A DNA stretch of 64,000 nucleotides. Source: JAEUMD01 sp036768475 (GTDB lineage Bacteria > Pseudomonadota > Alphaproteobacteria > Rhizobiales > Hyphomicrobiaceae). Shown in pieces: positions 35,087 through 44,420 of the stretch. The translations under genes and the position numbers were made by a program. The stretch is from the NCBI GenBank assembly GCA_036768475.1, contig DAIPMW010000004.1:186001-250000 (forward strand), read 5' to 3'. A model generated the notes under the pieces. The model had not been told where the DNA came from, searched no databases, and saw nothing but the letters and a program-made list of their open reading frames with translations. Numbering within the stretch: position 1 is the first letter of the stretch; every line of letters starts with the position of its first letter.

Positions 35087-35841
35087 TTTATGGCTCCGGT
35101 TGGAAGCTTGTCGTTCGCGACTGTGTGGAGGGGAGGTGAAACTAGCCGCTTGGAGCGAGCAAATCAAACGACACCGAAGCGCTGAAGCCCGCTCATCAGC
35201 GTCAGATGGGATAGCGTACTTGAAAGACAACCTCCGTGCCCCTATAAACGCGTTCATCCACCCAGGGTTCCCTAATACCTCGGACTTGCATAATCATTGA
35301 TTGCATCAATTAGAGATGCGTGTCTGGTGCACTGATTTGCCCCCGTATTGCCGAGGCAAGCCGCACGTCGAATTGATCGGCGGTACACGATCCAGGGCTG
35401 CAGAAAAATTCTGCACGCAGCTATCCCTGTACGCTGCTTTTATGGATATAGGTCGGTAGGCCAATTTTCAAAAAATGATGTTTTCGCGGGAAATTCTCGT
35501 GAAAGCCAGACCAATTGCACACGTCATCAGTCTACGGATCGACATCGCAAAGCGCCTTGCTGTGTGCCTGCAGTTGGAAGGTTAGCGTTTGAGCAGCGAG
35601 AAAGAACAAAGAACATTGTCGCGGCTGGAGATTCACATACTTGGCGTTTGCATTGCTCCTAATCCGGAATAAGCCGACCAATTTGAATTGTTGTGAAACC
35701 ATGTCTTTGGCATGAATTTGAGGTCTGCATTCCGATTGAATTATGCTATAGGCCCGCCTCAGTGGGAGTGTTGGTCGCACCGATAGCTCCAAAGCAAGTT
35801 TTTTTCGCAGAGTAGAAGAGCGTCTTATGAGGAAGAAAAGA
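35087..35841. other. 755-bp AT-richer divergent intergenic region
   Basis: It lies between sodB and the H-NS-like gene. By eye it is clearly richer in A+T than its neighbours from about 35270 on, with A/T runs such as TTTTCAAAAAATGATG near 35465. No convincing gene. Short open frames here have no start or composition like real genes. It may hold long promoter regions or an RNA. Confidence 0.5.
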
Positions 35842-36165
35842 ATGCCGGCCGTCAATGTCGACAAGCTGTCGCTTCGGGATCTCAACGATCTGGAAGCGAA
35901 GGTCGCAAAGGCCAAGGCGAACGCACGCAATCGTGCCAGAGCCGATGTAAAGGCCAAGATCGATGCGATCCTGACCAGTTCAGGTTTCACCATCGGGGAT
36001 CTTTATCCGGTGGCGCGCGCTGGCCGCGGTCGCGGCAGCAACAAGGCTGCAAAGTTCGTTAATCCCGACAATCGCTCCGAAACGTGGACGGGGCGCGGGC
36101 GCAAACCGAACTGGTTGGTGGCCAAGCTTTCGAAGGGTGCCAAGCTCCAGGATTTTGCGGTCTGA
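35842..36165 (+). CDS. H-NS-like nucleoid protein
   Basis: A 107-residue basic protein. The N-terminal coiled coil is LSLRDLNDLEAKVAKAKANARNRA. The C-terminal DNA-binding part has the family core NPDNRSETWTGRGRKPNWL (AT-hook-like TWTGRGRKP) and KLSKGAKLQDF. H-NS proteins bind curved AT-rich DNA and silence transferred genes. ATG 35842 has GAGGAAG seven bases before it; ATG 35827 would add MRKKR. The stretch upstream is AT-rich, consistent with autoregulation. Confidence 0.92.
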   Translation: MPAVNVDKLSLRDLNDLEAKVAKAKANARNRARADVKAKIDAILTSSGFTIGDLYPVARAGRGRGSNKAAKFVNPDNRSETWTGRGRKPNWLVAKLSKGAKLQDFAV

Positions 36166-36843
36166 TCGCTCAATCCGGCGCTTTTTTCGGTGCCATGCCC
36201 AGCCGTTCCGTTGGGCAGGTCCAGTGGGGTTGCGCTGGATCGTGCGCACGCTCTATGTGAATGAGCAAATTTGGTTGGGATGGCGTCGCTTTCTGCGATG
36301 CCATTTTCATTTTTGCGACCTTTTCAGAAACAAAGAGCGCCCGCGCCGGTCACAGCGCGGGCGCAGCCGGCATCCCGGAAAATGGCCGCTGGCGCCCGGG
36401 GGAAATGCGCGCGCAGCCTCGGGGCGGCTCGGAGCGGGGGTGGGCCGCTCCTTGGGGGTCTGATCGAACAAGCCGGCCGAGGGAGGGGCAGCGTACGGCT
36501 TGGATCAGACGGTCGGCGGAGACCGCCGTTTTCGGAGTGAGACCTCCTTTCCTCGTGTGAACGATGCCGCCAACGACGGTCTCTATTTCGATGCGGATCT
36601 GTTCACGCCCAAACTCTGCTCTCGCGGGTTGCGAGGTCGGGCCGCGTGGCCCGTACAACCTGTTCGTCGTTGCAAGGTCGGAGCGGGTTCAATTCGGTTT
36701 TGGATAATTCTGCGGATTGTGGGGAACGTCGCCCATCGTGCGGCTGCGGCGCAGCGCTGCCTATCGGGTCGCTGGGGGCGCTTGGGGATTCGCGCAAGCC
36801 TGTTTCGGGATCGGTCGGGGTTCGGAGCTGACGTTATGGTGCC
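36166..36843. other. 678-bp intergenic region with strong hairpin
   Basis: A perfect 10-bp stem, GCGCCCGCGC (36337-36346) with GCGCGGGCGC (36355-36364), may end the H-NS-like transcript. The rest contains open frames on the plus strand up to 116 codons, but their composition is not protein-like. No RNA gene recognised. Confidence 0.5.
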
Positions 36844-37095
36844 TCAATGAGGCGTGGCGAGCCAGCCGACGATGTGCTGCCAGATGAGAAGCAATACGGC
36901 ATCGGCTGCGGCAAGGCCGACGAAACTCCACGTCACAACGAAGCGGGCTTCATCGGTCAGAGGTGCGCCTAAGCTGGTGTGATTGAGGAGTGCCGCAAAT
37001 CCGATGGCCGCCAGCGCTGCCAGCGCATAAGCCGTTTCCGTGGCTTGACGAGCGCGGTGGTGCTTCGCAGTAAGCTCATAAGAGGACTGGGACAC
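36844..37095 (-). CDS. Small two-helix membrane protein, unknown
   Basis: An 83-residue protein from a GTG start (AAGG about seven bases upstream). A basic N-terminus (ELTAKHHRARQATE) is followed by two hydrophobic helices: AYALAALAAIGFAALLN and VVTWSFVGLAAADAVLLLIW. The longer frame to 37197 has no good ribosome site. I do not recognise the family. It lies alone between the 678-bp gap and cca on the same strand. Confidence 0.6.
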   Translation of the reverse strand: MSQSSYELTAKHHRARQATETAYALAALAAIGFAALLNHTSLGAPLTDEARFVVTWSFVGLAAADAVLLLIWQHIVGWLATPH

Positions 37096-37248
37096 GGACG
37101 AACCTTCGACAAACCTCAACCGGGACCGGTGGGACAGCGCTGCCGGCTGCCTCGCAGAGCAAGAAACGGGATGCGGCAATGCCTTCTGCGATCGCATCCG
37201 TTCTCAACTGCAAGATTAGCAAACTCGGATCGGGAATGAAGCGCAATT

Positions 37249-38571
37249 TTACCGATTGGTAACCACGACCAGTTCGGCAAGCTTTCGTTTGATTCGCTCC
37301 TCGTCCTGCGCAAAGCCTGCGTCGATCCACCAGCGCTCGAATTCCTTCATGACCGCGCTGACGCGTGGCCCCGGCGGGACGCCGTGTGCGATGACATCGC
37401 GACCGGTGATCGGCAGCGAGGGTGGCGACCAGGCGGCTGCCAACGCAAGCATGGCAGTGAAGGCCTCGGATGGCTGGCGTCCGGCATGTGATGCTTTGCT
37501 GTTATTCGCTGCGTCGTGGCGTGCCCAGGCAAGCGCGATGCCGTCGCAGACCGCCGCATTGCCGTGGCGGTAGATGAGCTCGCGCAGGGTTGTTGTGCAC
37601 ACCTCAGGAGTGATCGAGTGCGCCGTCGTTGCGGCTTGGGCGATGCGTTCGGCTTCGGCGTTGGACAGCCTGAGGCGTTGCTTCAGGTCAGCGACGTCGC
37701 TAGGCACTTTGACGGCGAGTGAAGCCAACCGCAGAACCGTATCATCAGGAGGCTCGTGCTCTGTGCGGGTCTCTGTGCGCGCGGCCGCGTTGGCCACCAG
37801 CGCCGCCAGGGTGGCAACATTGCCGGTGGTGCCGATAAGGTCGCGAATGAAACCATGTTCGGCCATGCGCTCGATCACAGGGATGCAGGCCGGTGCCTCC
37901 AGCAGGCGAAGGAATTCATGGTGGATGCGTTCGGCCGACAGACGCCGCAATCCTGCGCGCTCGTCGATGCAGGCGGCAAGGCCACTCGCGTCGAGCGCAC
38001 CACCGGCATATTTCGCGGAGAAGCGGAAGAAACGCAGGATGCGCAAATAATCTTCGCGAATGCGTGCGTGCGCATCGCCGATGAAACGAACCTGCCGCTT
38101 GGCGATGTCGGCAAGACCGCCGACCGGATCGAGCAGGACACCATTGCGATCGCAGTAGATGGCATTGATTGTGAAGTCGCGCCGCTCGGCATCGGCTTTC
38201 CAGTCGCTGGTGTAGGCGACCGTGGCGCGGCGGCCATCAGTCGATACATCCTGACGCAGCGACGTCACTTCGAAGGGCGTTCCCTCGACAACAATTGTCA
38301 CCGTGCCGTGCGCAATACCTGTCGGCACGACCTTGAGACCGGCGTGTCTGGCGGCGGCCATCACAGCTTGCGGCGAAGCATCGACGGCAAGATCGATGTC
38401 ACTGACCGGTTCTCCCAGCAACGTGTTGCGGACAGTGCCGCCGACAGCGCGCACGGTGAACCCCGCGTGTTCAAGCGCATCCAAGACACGGCGCGTTGGC
38501 TCAGCCGTCAGCCAACGCGCTGCGGCCAGGACCCGTTCGGGCGGCATTGATTTGGCGTCAGTGTCGGTCAT
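37249..38571 (-). CDS. cca: CCA-adding enzyme (tRNA nucleotidyltransferase)
   Basis: A 440-residue class II nucleotidyltransferase. The nucleotidyltransferase motif is AVGGTVRNTLLGEPVSDIDLAVD with the catalytic Asp pair, followed by the RRDFTINAI motif and FRFSAKYAGG. The helical C-terminal half recognises tRNA. It restores or adds the 3'-terminal CCA. The Nudix gene upstream on the same strand (143 bp) is a conserved neighbour in rhizobia, from memory. Confidence 0.95.
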   Translation of the reverse strand: MTDTDAKSMPPERVLAAARWLTAEPTRRVLDALEHAGFTVRAVGGTVRNTLLGEPVSDIDLAVDASPQAVMAAARHAGLKVVPTGIAHGTVTIVVEGTPFEVTSLRQDVSTDGRRATVAYTSDWKADAERRDFTINAIYCDRNGVLLDPVGGLADIAKRQVRFIGDAHARIREDYLRILRFFRFSAKYAGGALDASGLAACIDERAGLRRLSAERIHHEFLRLLEAPACIPVIERMAEHGFIRDLIGTTGNVATLAALVANAAARTETRTEHEPPDDTVLRLASLAVKVPSDVADLKQRLRLSNAEAERIAQAATTAHSITPEVCTTTLRELIYRHGNAAVCDGIALAWARHDAANNSKASHAGRQPSEAFTAMLALAAAWSPPSLPITGRDVIAHGVPPGPRVSAVMKEFERWWIDAGFAQDEERIKRKLAELVVVTNR

Positions 38572-38713
38572 CGCAAATGGGAGCCTTTCTCACCGCCATG
38601 ATAACAGGCATCAGGCATGGTGCGATTGCTGTCGCCAGGATCGGGGCCGCGGTTGGGCCCGGGCGGGGGCTGACGTCAGCGACGGCCAGCGGCCGCGCAT
38701 CCCGCCATCGGCC

Positions 38714-39394
38714 TCATGAAGAGAAAAGCCGGTCCCGCATGTTATTAAGTATGCCGGCCGTGGCGCCCCAGATGTAACGGGACTCGTATGTGAACGCATA
38801 GAAGTGCCGCTCGCGACCCAACCAGATGCGGGCGTTCAGCGAGATGTTCTCCGGCGCCATCAGGAATGCGAGTGGAACCTCGAAGATATCGGCCACCTCG
38901 TCGGGATTGGGCACCGCGGCATGGCGAGGGTCGACGAGGGCGACCAATGGTGCCACCGAATATCCAGTCGACGTGAGGTAGGTGTCGAGGAAGCCCAACG
39001 GCTCGATCAGGTCTGGTGTGAGGGCGACTTCCTCTTGCGCCTCGCGCAATGCCGTTGCGATGGCATTTTTATCATCCTCGTCGATCTTGCCGCCAGGAAA
39101 GGAGACCTGTCCGGCGTGGCTGGCGAGATGAGCGGTGCGCAATGTGAAGAGCACGGTTAGCGGCTCGCGGGCGACGACCGGCACAAGTACGGCGGCAGGG
39201 CGCTGCGGGTCCTTGCGGGCAAGCTCGCGCTCGAGCCCTGGGTTCAAGTCGAAATCGCTGGGCCTTGGCACCGGCATCGGAGCAGGGGCGGTAAGAACAC
39301 GGGGCGATGGCGCCGGGGAGAGCCGCGGCAGAACATGCTGGCGGAAGCCCGTCGCGGTGATGAGCGGCTCGATGGTTCGGTTCGCTGATTGCAT
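38714..39394 (-). CDS. CoA-type Nudix hydrolase
   Basis: A 226-residue protein. The CoA-pyrophosphatase signature (LRTAHLASHAGQVSFPGGK) immediately precedes the Nudix box GGKIDEDDKNAIATALREAQEEV, written here in two overlapping parts. Residues 1-60 are Pro-rich. The family hydrolyses CoA and its derivatives to 3',5'-ADP and phosphopantetheine-type products. It lies directly upstream of cca on the same strand and is probably co-transcribed. Confidence 0.92.
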   Translation of the reverse strand: MQSANRTIEPLITATGFRQHVLPRLSPAPSPRVLTAPAPMPVPRPSDFDLNPGLERELARKDPQRPAAVLVPVVAREPLTVLFTLRTAHLASHAGQVSFPGGKIDEDDKNAIATALREAQEEVALTPDLIEPLGFLDTYLTSTGYSVAPLVALVDPRHAAVPNPDEVADIFEVPLAFLMAPENISLNARIWLGRERHFYAFTYESRYIWGATAGILNNMRDRLFSS

Positions 39395-39728
39395 GGCAGC
39401 GGTTGTAGAGCAGGTTCAGCCTCGGTGAAACGATTTTGACGACATCTGTCTGTCCCACGATTTCGCCACTCGCCGGGGAGGGAGGGTCGCGAGATCCTGG
39501 GCCATGCGCCAATCTACAAGAGCCGGTTCGGGCTCGAATGCGATCAGGGCAGGCCCATTATTACAAACCGTGCCCTATTTTTGTGCGATCTTGACCACAT
39601 AAGACATGAGGCACGATGCGCGAGTCATGCACTACATGACAAAGGTGCGGGGGCAACCCGGGATGGCGCGCGCGATGGGAAACGTTAAAGGGCGGACCAG
39701 TTCCGGCCACATCTCCAGGGGCTGAACC
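39395..39728. other. 334-bp divergent intergenic region
   Basis: It holds the promoters of the Nudix gene and the transglycosylase-like gene. A fragment GTAGAGCAGGTTCAG at about 39407 resembles the edge of the dispersed repeats. Nothing else supported. Confidence 0.5.
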
Positions 39729-40973
39729 TTGAGACGAAACGCGCAGAAGAGATCGCAACTCTTCGGTGGCTTTGCAGCGCTCTTGATGATGGCAGGCGCG
39801 ATCGCGGTTCCGATGGCGCCGGTTACGGCGTTGGCCGATCAATTGCGCAATGAATTTCGCGCAACGCTCATTCCTGAAGAACTGAAGGCGTTCGATGATT
39901 ATTTCGCGGCGCAGATCTTCCACGACGCGGCGCTCGACGCCTATTGGAGCCACGTTGACAAGAAAAGGAATCTCAGGCGTGCCAAGCGGCGGCGTAACCT
40001 GTCCCTTACCTCCGACGATTACGTGCAAGAGCAGCCGCCGGTCTATCAGGGACCTTCGTTGTCAAAATCGTTGGCGCGCCGCTGGTGGCTGTTCAGGGAA
40101 CAGCGCGCACAGAAGAAGCCCGAGGAACCGCGCGAGCAGTTGCCATCCGTTTCAGACTTTCTGAATAGTGCACGCGAGCACTACGGATTTGTGCCGGACC
40201 GCGTGAGCGAACACGTGTTCAAGGAACGCTATGCGCGCGAGGCATTGGCGCTGGGTCTCAGTGGCGATCAAGTGGTGCGAGTTTATGCGCTGGAAACAAG
40301 CGGGCTCGGAACCGCCGACATGCAAGCCGGCATTCATCCCATCACGAAGAAGGGCGAGCCGATCTCCACGGCGATGGGTTACGCGCAGCTCCTGGCTGCG
40401 AACTCGATCAATGAGCTGTCCAAGCATGGCAACGAGTTCGTCGCGCGGCTCAGAGAGATGGCAAAGCGCAGTGCGCCGGGATCGGAGCGGCAGCGTACGC
40501 TCACCACGAAAGCTGTGGCGCTGGCACGCATGACACGCAAGGCCCGCTCAATTCCCTACAAGTGGTCTCGCCATGTCGCGTTTTCCAAGACCAGCATCGG
40601 GCGCGGCATACATGCCATCAATCTGGACGGCGACATTGGTCCTTGGCTGCAGGTTATCAAGCTCAAGGGTCTGAGGATTACGGCGCAGAAAGCTGGCTAT
40701 GAGAGGCTTAAGGGCGCCGAGATCGAGTTGATGAACCTTGCGGGGCCTGGCACCGGCCTGGAGATGATGACGCCCGCCGGTTTGAAAGCGCCCAGCACCA
40801 ACTTCTTCTCGCGGGCCGCCTACTATCGCAACACCATTGTTCGTGGGAAAAACTCAGCAGAGTTGCTCGCGGCGCTCGACAAGCGCATGGATGAAAATCT
40901 CAAGAACGCAGGTGCGGTCGAGTTTCTCGAAATCTTCGCGCGACTCGAAAGGGAACGGCGGGCAGGTCAGTGA
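39729..40973 (+). CDS. Exported protein with transglycosylase-like motif
   Basis: A 414-residue protein from a TTG start with AGGGG about eight bases upstream; no good ATG is nearby. A signal peptide is visible (LFGGFAALLMMAGAIAV, cleavage near ALA). Residues about 175-215 read RVYALETSGLGTADM then STAMGYAQLLAANS, close to the ES/TxxG and GxxQ motifs of soluble lytic transglycosylases, with Glu189 as the candidate acid. The rest is helical and unrecognised. It could be a divergent peptidoglycan transglycosylase or only keep its fold. It stands apart from other cell-wall genes. Confidence 0.75.
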   Translation: MRRNAQKRSQLFGGFAALLMMAGAIAVPMAPVTALADQLRNEFRATLIPEELKAFDDYFAAQIFHDAALDAYWSHVDKKRNLRRAKRRRNLSLTSDDYVQEQPPVYQGPSLSKSLARRWWLFREQRAQKKPEEPREQLPSVSDFLNSAREHYGFVPDRVSEHVFKERYAREALALGLSGDQVVRVYALETSGLGTADMQAGIHPITKKGEPISTAMGYAQLLAANSINELSKHGNEFVARLREMAKRSAPGSERQRTLTTKAVALARMTRKARSIPYKWSRHVAFSKTSIGRGIHAINLDGDIGPWLQVIKLKGLRITAQKAGYERLKGAEIELMNLAGPGTGLEMMTPAGLKAPSTNFFSRAAYYRNTIVRGKNSAELLAALDKRMDENLKNAGAVEFLEIFARLERERRAGQ

Positions 40974-41010
40974 ATGCCTCCGAAGCGAACGCTCGCAAGC
41001 GCGAGGCATG

Positions 41011-41532
41011 TCAGCGCACGCCAAGTGGATTGAGGAAGAGCTGCTCGATTTTCTTGTTGGACTGCGCCGTATCCGATTGTGACCTGGGGCGGCGCGTGGC
41101 GGTGGGGCGCGCAATGGGGGAAGGCTGTGCGTCGAGCGTGTCGGTTTCGGGGTTGGAGAACCCACCAATTCGTCCCGAAAGGCCGGGGCTGGCGTCAGGA
41201 TCGTGCCGCACGGGCACGGCGTGATCCAGTGAGGATGTGTCGATCGGAGGTGCTTCGGTGGCGCTACGGAGCAGGGGGCCGGACGGCAGCGCGACCGTGG
41301 GTGGCGGAGTAGCCGGTGCGGATTCCATCGTCGTGAGCACAGCAGGCTCGGCGCCCGCAGTGCCGGGCGCTGTCTGGTTTGGCGTATCAGGTGGCAAAAT
41401 GCGTTCTGCCTTGATCCGTTCGGGCGCAGACGGTGGATCGGGCTGCAAGTAGTGTACGGCCATGGCAGAGCCGACGGCGATCACGAAAAGCGTCGAGAAC
41501 AATCGAAAACGCGTCATTCCAAGATCCGACAT
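41011..41532 (-). CDS. Membrane-anchored Pro/Ala-rich protein, unknown
   Basis: A 173-residue protein. The ATG at 41532 follows AGGAAAT. One N-terminal helix (FRLFSTLFVIAVGSAMAVHYL) anchors a periplasmic, Pro/Ala/Thr-rich and probably disordered chain, ending in a short conserved-looking SNKKIEQLFLNPLGVR. No domain recognised. It converges on the transglycosylase-like gene (37 bp) and lies back-to-back with the UbiB kinase gene. Confidence 0.7.
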   Translation of the reverse strand: MSDLGMTRFRLFSTLFVIAVGSAMAVHYLQPDPPSAPERIKAERILPPDTPNQTAPGTAGAEPAVLTTMESAPATPPPTVALPSGPLLRSATEAPPIDTSSLDHAVPVRHDPDASPGLSGRIGGFSNPETDTLDAQPSPIARPTATRRPRSQSDTAQSNKKIEQLFLNPLGVR

Positions 41533-41761
41533 GTATTTCCTGCCGACCCAGGTCGGCGCGGCGCACATCAAATGATGATCCGTGCAAGAATCCGACCGTT
41601 CGGCGATTTTGAAAACCGAGCTGATCGGACAGCATTAATGATTCGTCAACGCGAAAGGCCGCGGACCGTTGCATGGTGCGTCTTTCTTGCCAGGAAGGAC
41701 CCTGGACGGTGCCCGGCGGACCTCCATATATCGTGCATAACCGGGTTGACGAGCATAAATC

Positions 41762-43123
41762 ATGAGCAATGAGGATAACCGATTTTCAGCCAGAGCGGCG
41801 CGCTACGTAAAAGTTGGCACGAACGTGGGCGCCGTGGGGCTCCGCGTGGCGGGGGAGCGGCTGCTCGGCCGGCCTCATGACCGATCGAAGGCGGCTGCGG
41901 ATCTTGCCGCGGCATTGGGCGGGCTCAAAGGGCCGTTGATGAAGGTGGCCCAGCTCCTGTCGACGATTCCAGAAGCGCTGCCAAAGGAATACGCGCGGGA
42001 GTTGTCGCAATTGCAGAGCGCCGCACCGCCGATGGGGCCGGCGTTCGTGCGGCGGCGGATGCAGGCTGAGCTGGGCGCCGATTGGCGCAGCAACTTCAAG
42101 GAATTTGCAGAGCGCTCAAGTGCGTCGGCGTCGCTGGGACAGGTACACAAGGCGATGACCCACGATGGGCGGTTGCTGGCGTGCAAGCTGCAATACCCCG
42201 ATATGCAATCGGCGGTGGAGGCTGATCTCAATCAGCTTCGGCTTGTGTTCCAGATCCACGCACGCATGGACCCCGGTGTGGACACGCGCGAGATCATCAA
42301 AGAGATCTCGGCACGTCTGCGCGAGGAGCTGGACTACGACCTGGAGGCGCGACACACGCGGCTTTATGCGTCGATATTCGCCGATGATCCGTTGATACGC
42401 GTGCCTGACGTGGTGGCAGAGCTGTCGACCAAGCGGCTGCTTACGATGACGTGGTGCGAGGGGACGCCGCTGTTGCATTACAAGGAGCATCCCCTTGAGG
42501 ATCGCAACGCCATAGCGCGAGCGATGTTCCGGGCGTGGTGGCATCCGTTCAGCCATTTCGGCGTGATCCACGGCGATCCGCATCTCGGCAACTACACGAT
42601 CTTCGAGGAAGACGGGCGCCCGGCGGGGATCAACCTGCTCGATTATGGATGCATCCGGACTTTCCCGGTCAGCTTCGTGGAGGGCGTCGTGGAGCTATAC
42701 CGGGGGTTGCTGGCGGACGATCGCGCGCGGGTTGTGGCGGCCTACGAAAGGTGGGGATTCCGCGGCCTCACCAACGAGTTGATCGATGGGCTGACGATCT
42801 GGGCACGCTTCATCTACGGGCCGCTGCTCGACGATCGCGAGCGGACCATTGCTGAAGGAACCACACCTGGCGAGTACGGCCGGAAAGAAGCGTTTTCCGT
42901 GCACAAGATCCTGAAGGAAAAGGGTCCGGTGATGGTGCCGCGCGAGTTCGTGTTCATGGACCGCGCGGCGATCGGGCTCGGCGGCGTGTTCTTACATCTG
43001 GCGGCCAAGCTCAATTGGTTCCGACTGTTCAACGAGACGATCGAGGATTTCGATGCGATGCGCTTGTCCGAGCGCCAGCGCGAGGCGTTCGCGAAGGCGG
43101 GCGTGCCGCCGCCGCAGGCTTGA
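41762..43123 (+). CDS. ABC1/UbiB-family atypical kinase
   Basis: A 453-residue protein. The ABC1 signature region is GGLKGPLMKVAQLLSTIPEALP (the KxGQ-type segment), followed by ASASLGQVHKA, the ATP-binding strand ACKLQYPD, catalytic HGDPHLGNY and the metal-binding Asp in LLDYGCIR. UbiB kinases support coenzyme Q biosynthesis or lipid extraction. This copy has no other ubi genes nearby and may act in stress or lipid handling. No membrane anchor is visible at the C-terminus. Confidence 0.92.
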   Translation: MSNEDNRFSARAARYVKVGTNVGAVGLRVAGERLLGRPHDRSKAAADLAAALGGLKGPLMKVAQLLSTIPEALPKEYARELSQLQSAAPPMGPAFVRRRMQAELGADWRSNFKEFAERSSASASLGQVHKAMTHDGRLLACKLQYPDMQSAVEADLNQLRLVFQIHARMDPGVDTREIIKEISARLREELDYDLEARHTRLYASIFADDPLIRVPDVVAELSTKRLLTMTWCEGTPLLHYKEHPLEDRNAIARAMFRAWWHPFSHFGVIHGDPHLGNYTIFEEDGRPAGINLLDYGCIRTFPVSFVEGVVELYRGLLADDRARVVAAYERWGFRGLTNELIDGLTIWARFIYGPLLDDRERTIAEGTTPGEYGRKEAFSVHKILKEKGPVMVPREFVFMDRAAIGLGGVFLHLAAKLNWFRLFNETIEDFDAMRLSERQREAFAKAGVPPPQA

Positions 43124-43135
43124 GCGCGTAAAGGC

Positions 43136-43837
43136 TCAGCGTGCATCTGCCCGCAGGGGCTTGTCGACATCGGACGCATCCTTGGCGTCCTTGCCATAGC
43201 GTGCCTTGCAGGTCTTATGAATGAACTTGTTGATTTCCTTAACGGTGGCGCTGTGAAACAGGCCGACGTTGTCGGCGAGCTTCGATGCCGTCCAGACGAG
43301 GGTTTTCAGGCCGCTGTCGCCGCGCACGTCCTCGATATTTATCCAGACCTTGTAGGCGCGTCCGTTCTTGAACTTGATCTTCGGCGCGGCATCGACCTCC
43401 AGCGTGTTGAGCTTGTTGTCGGCGCCTTCGATCTTACAATCTATGGTCTGGCGATCGAACTGGAACGTATGCTTCTCCTCGTGGAGGGCAGGGACGATCT
43501 TGCCGCGCGGAATCTCTAGCGCGACCTTGCAGCGGGCGTCGCCAAAGCCCCACGAAAGGGCGTTCTTCTCCCCGTTCTTCTTGATTTTCACGCGGTCCCA
43601 AGTCTTGGTCATGTCACATGCCAGCGGCGGGCCCTTTTCCCTGCCTTCCAGGATAATTTCGCAGAAGCGCCGCTCACAGTCCTCGCGACCGGCTTTCTCG
43701 TCGGGCAGCACTTCGAGCGCTTCGGCCGTCGGCGCCACGGCCAACAGGCCAAGAAGGAGAACAAGCGATCTGCCGCAAATGCCGAGGATCCGTTGGCCGC
43801 CGCGCGGCATGGGCGGGCGAGAGGTGTTGGTGTGCAT
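43136..43837 (-). CDS. Exported Cys-containing protein, unknown
   Basis: A 233-residue protein. The ATG at 43837 gives a signal peptide (LGICGRSLVLLLGLLAVAPTAEA). The mature part begins LEVLPDEKAGREDCERRFCEIIL, contains six Cys in paired positions, and ends with a charged tail. Beta-strand-rich middle: HTFQFDRQTIDCKIEGADNK and YKVWINIEDVRG. I do not recognise the family. It converges with the UbiB kinase gene, 12 bp apart. Confidence 0.72.
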   Translation of the reverse strand: MHTNTSRPPMPRGGQRILGICGRSLVLLLGLLAVAPTAEALEVLPDEKAGREDCERRFCEIILEGREKGPPLACDMTKTWDRVKIKKNGEKNALSWGFGDARCKVALEIPRGKIVPALHEEKHTFQFDRQTIDCKIEGADNKLNTLEVDAAPKIKFKNGRAYKVWINIEDVRGDSGLKTLVWTASKLADNVGLFHSATVKEINKFIHKTCKARYGKDAKDASDVDKPLRADAR

Positions 43838-44126
43838 CTGGGGGCCCCAAACAGTATTGGTGCAAGCAAGGTGCAAGCTCGGTGGGCAGGGCCATTTCGG
43901 CCAGCCATCCCGAGCGGCTTCGGTCGCACGCAACGGACCCGAAATGGCTCCGCGGATGTACCTTGCACCTCGGTTGCAGTCAGATTGCCGGCGAATCGCT
44001 CAAAATTGCGGCGGACGTGCGTGGTTGTGACCCGCGACATCCTTGTACAACGGTATCAGTTGAAGCGATCGCCCGGTTGGGCTACGAGATTTCAGGCAAA
44101 AATCTGACAAAAGGGGAGGACATCGC

Positions 44127-44270
44127 ATGTCAGTCGATACCACCGGCGGCAACCCGGCTATGGACTACCGCGAGCATCAGCGGACCTATGCAGGGTTTGT
44201 GTATATGACCAAGGTCTTGGTCGCCGCCGTCGTGCTGCTGTTGGCCGGTATGGCGGTATTCCTGCTCTGA
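44127..44270 (+). CDS. aa3-type cytochrome c oxidase small subunit IV
   Basis: A 47-residue protein: an N-terminal stretch NPAMDYREHQRTYAGFVY, the family signature, then one membrane helix (VLVAAVVLLLAGMAVFLL). AGGGGAGGA lies nine bases before the ATG. Members bind at the edge of aa3-type oxidase. The gene precedes pntAA by about 150 bp; this neighbour arrangement recurs in rhizobia (from memory), although no oxidase genes are here. Confidence 0.88.
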   Translation: MSVDTTGGNPAMDYREHQRTYAGFVYMTKVLVAAVVLLLAGMAVFLL

Positions 44271-44420
44271 GACTTGGCCACGCGGCATGTCTGCGCGCCG
44301 TCGGCCGGTTCGCGAGGGATTGGTTGCGGCAGCAAGGCGGAACCGGCAGGCATGCTCACCCCAAAGATTTGACATATCCGTCGTCGAGCGGATCGGCGAC
44401 GGACTCAATCGGACGCATCC

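Noticed and set aside
35348..35662. 104-codon open frame in the AT-rich gap
   Set aside because: Composition unlike real proteins here and no ribosome site.
36500..36850. 116-codon plus-strand open frame
   Set aside because: Arg/Ala/Gly-rich composition, no ribosome site and no recognisable fold. The gap was left as non-coding.
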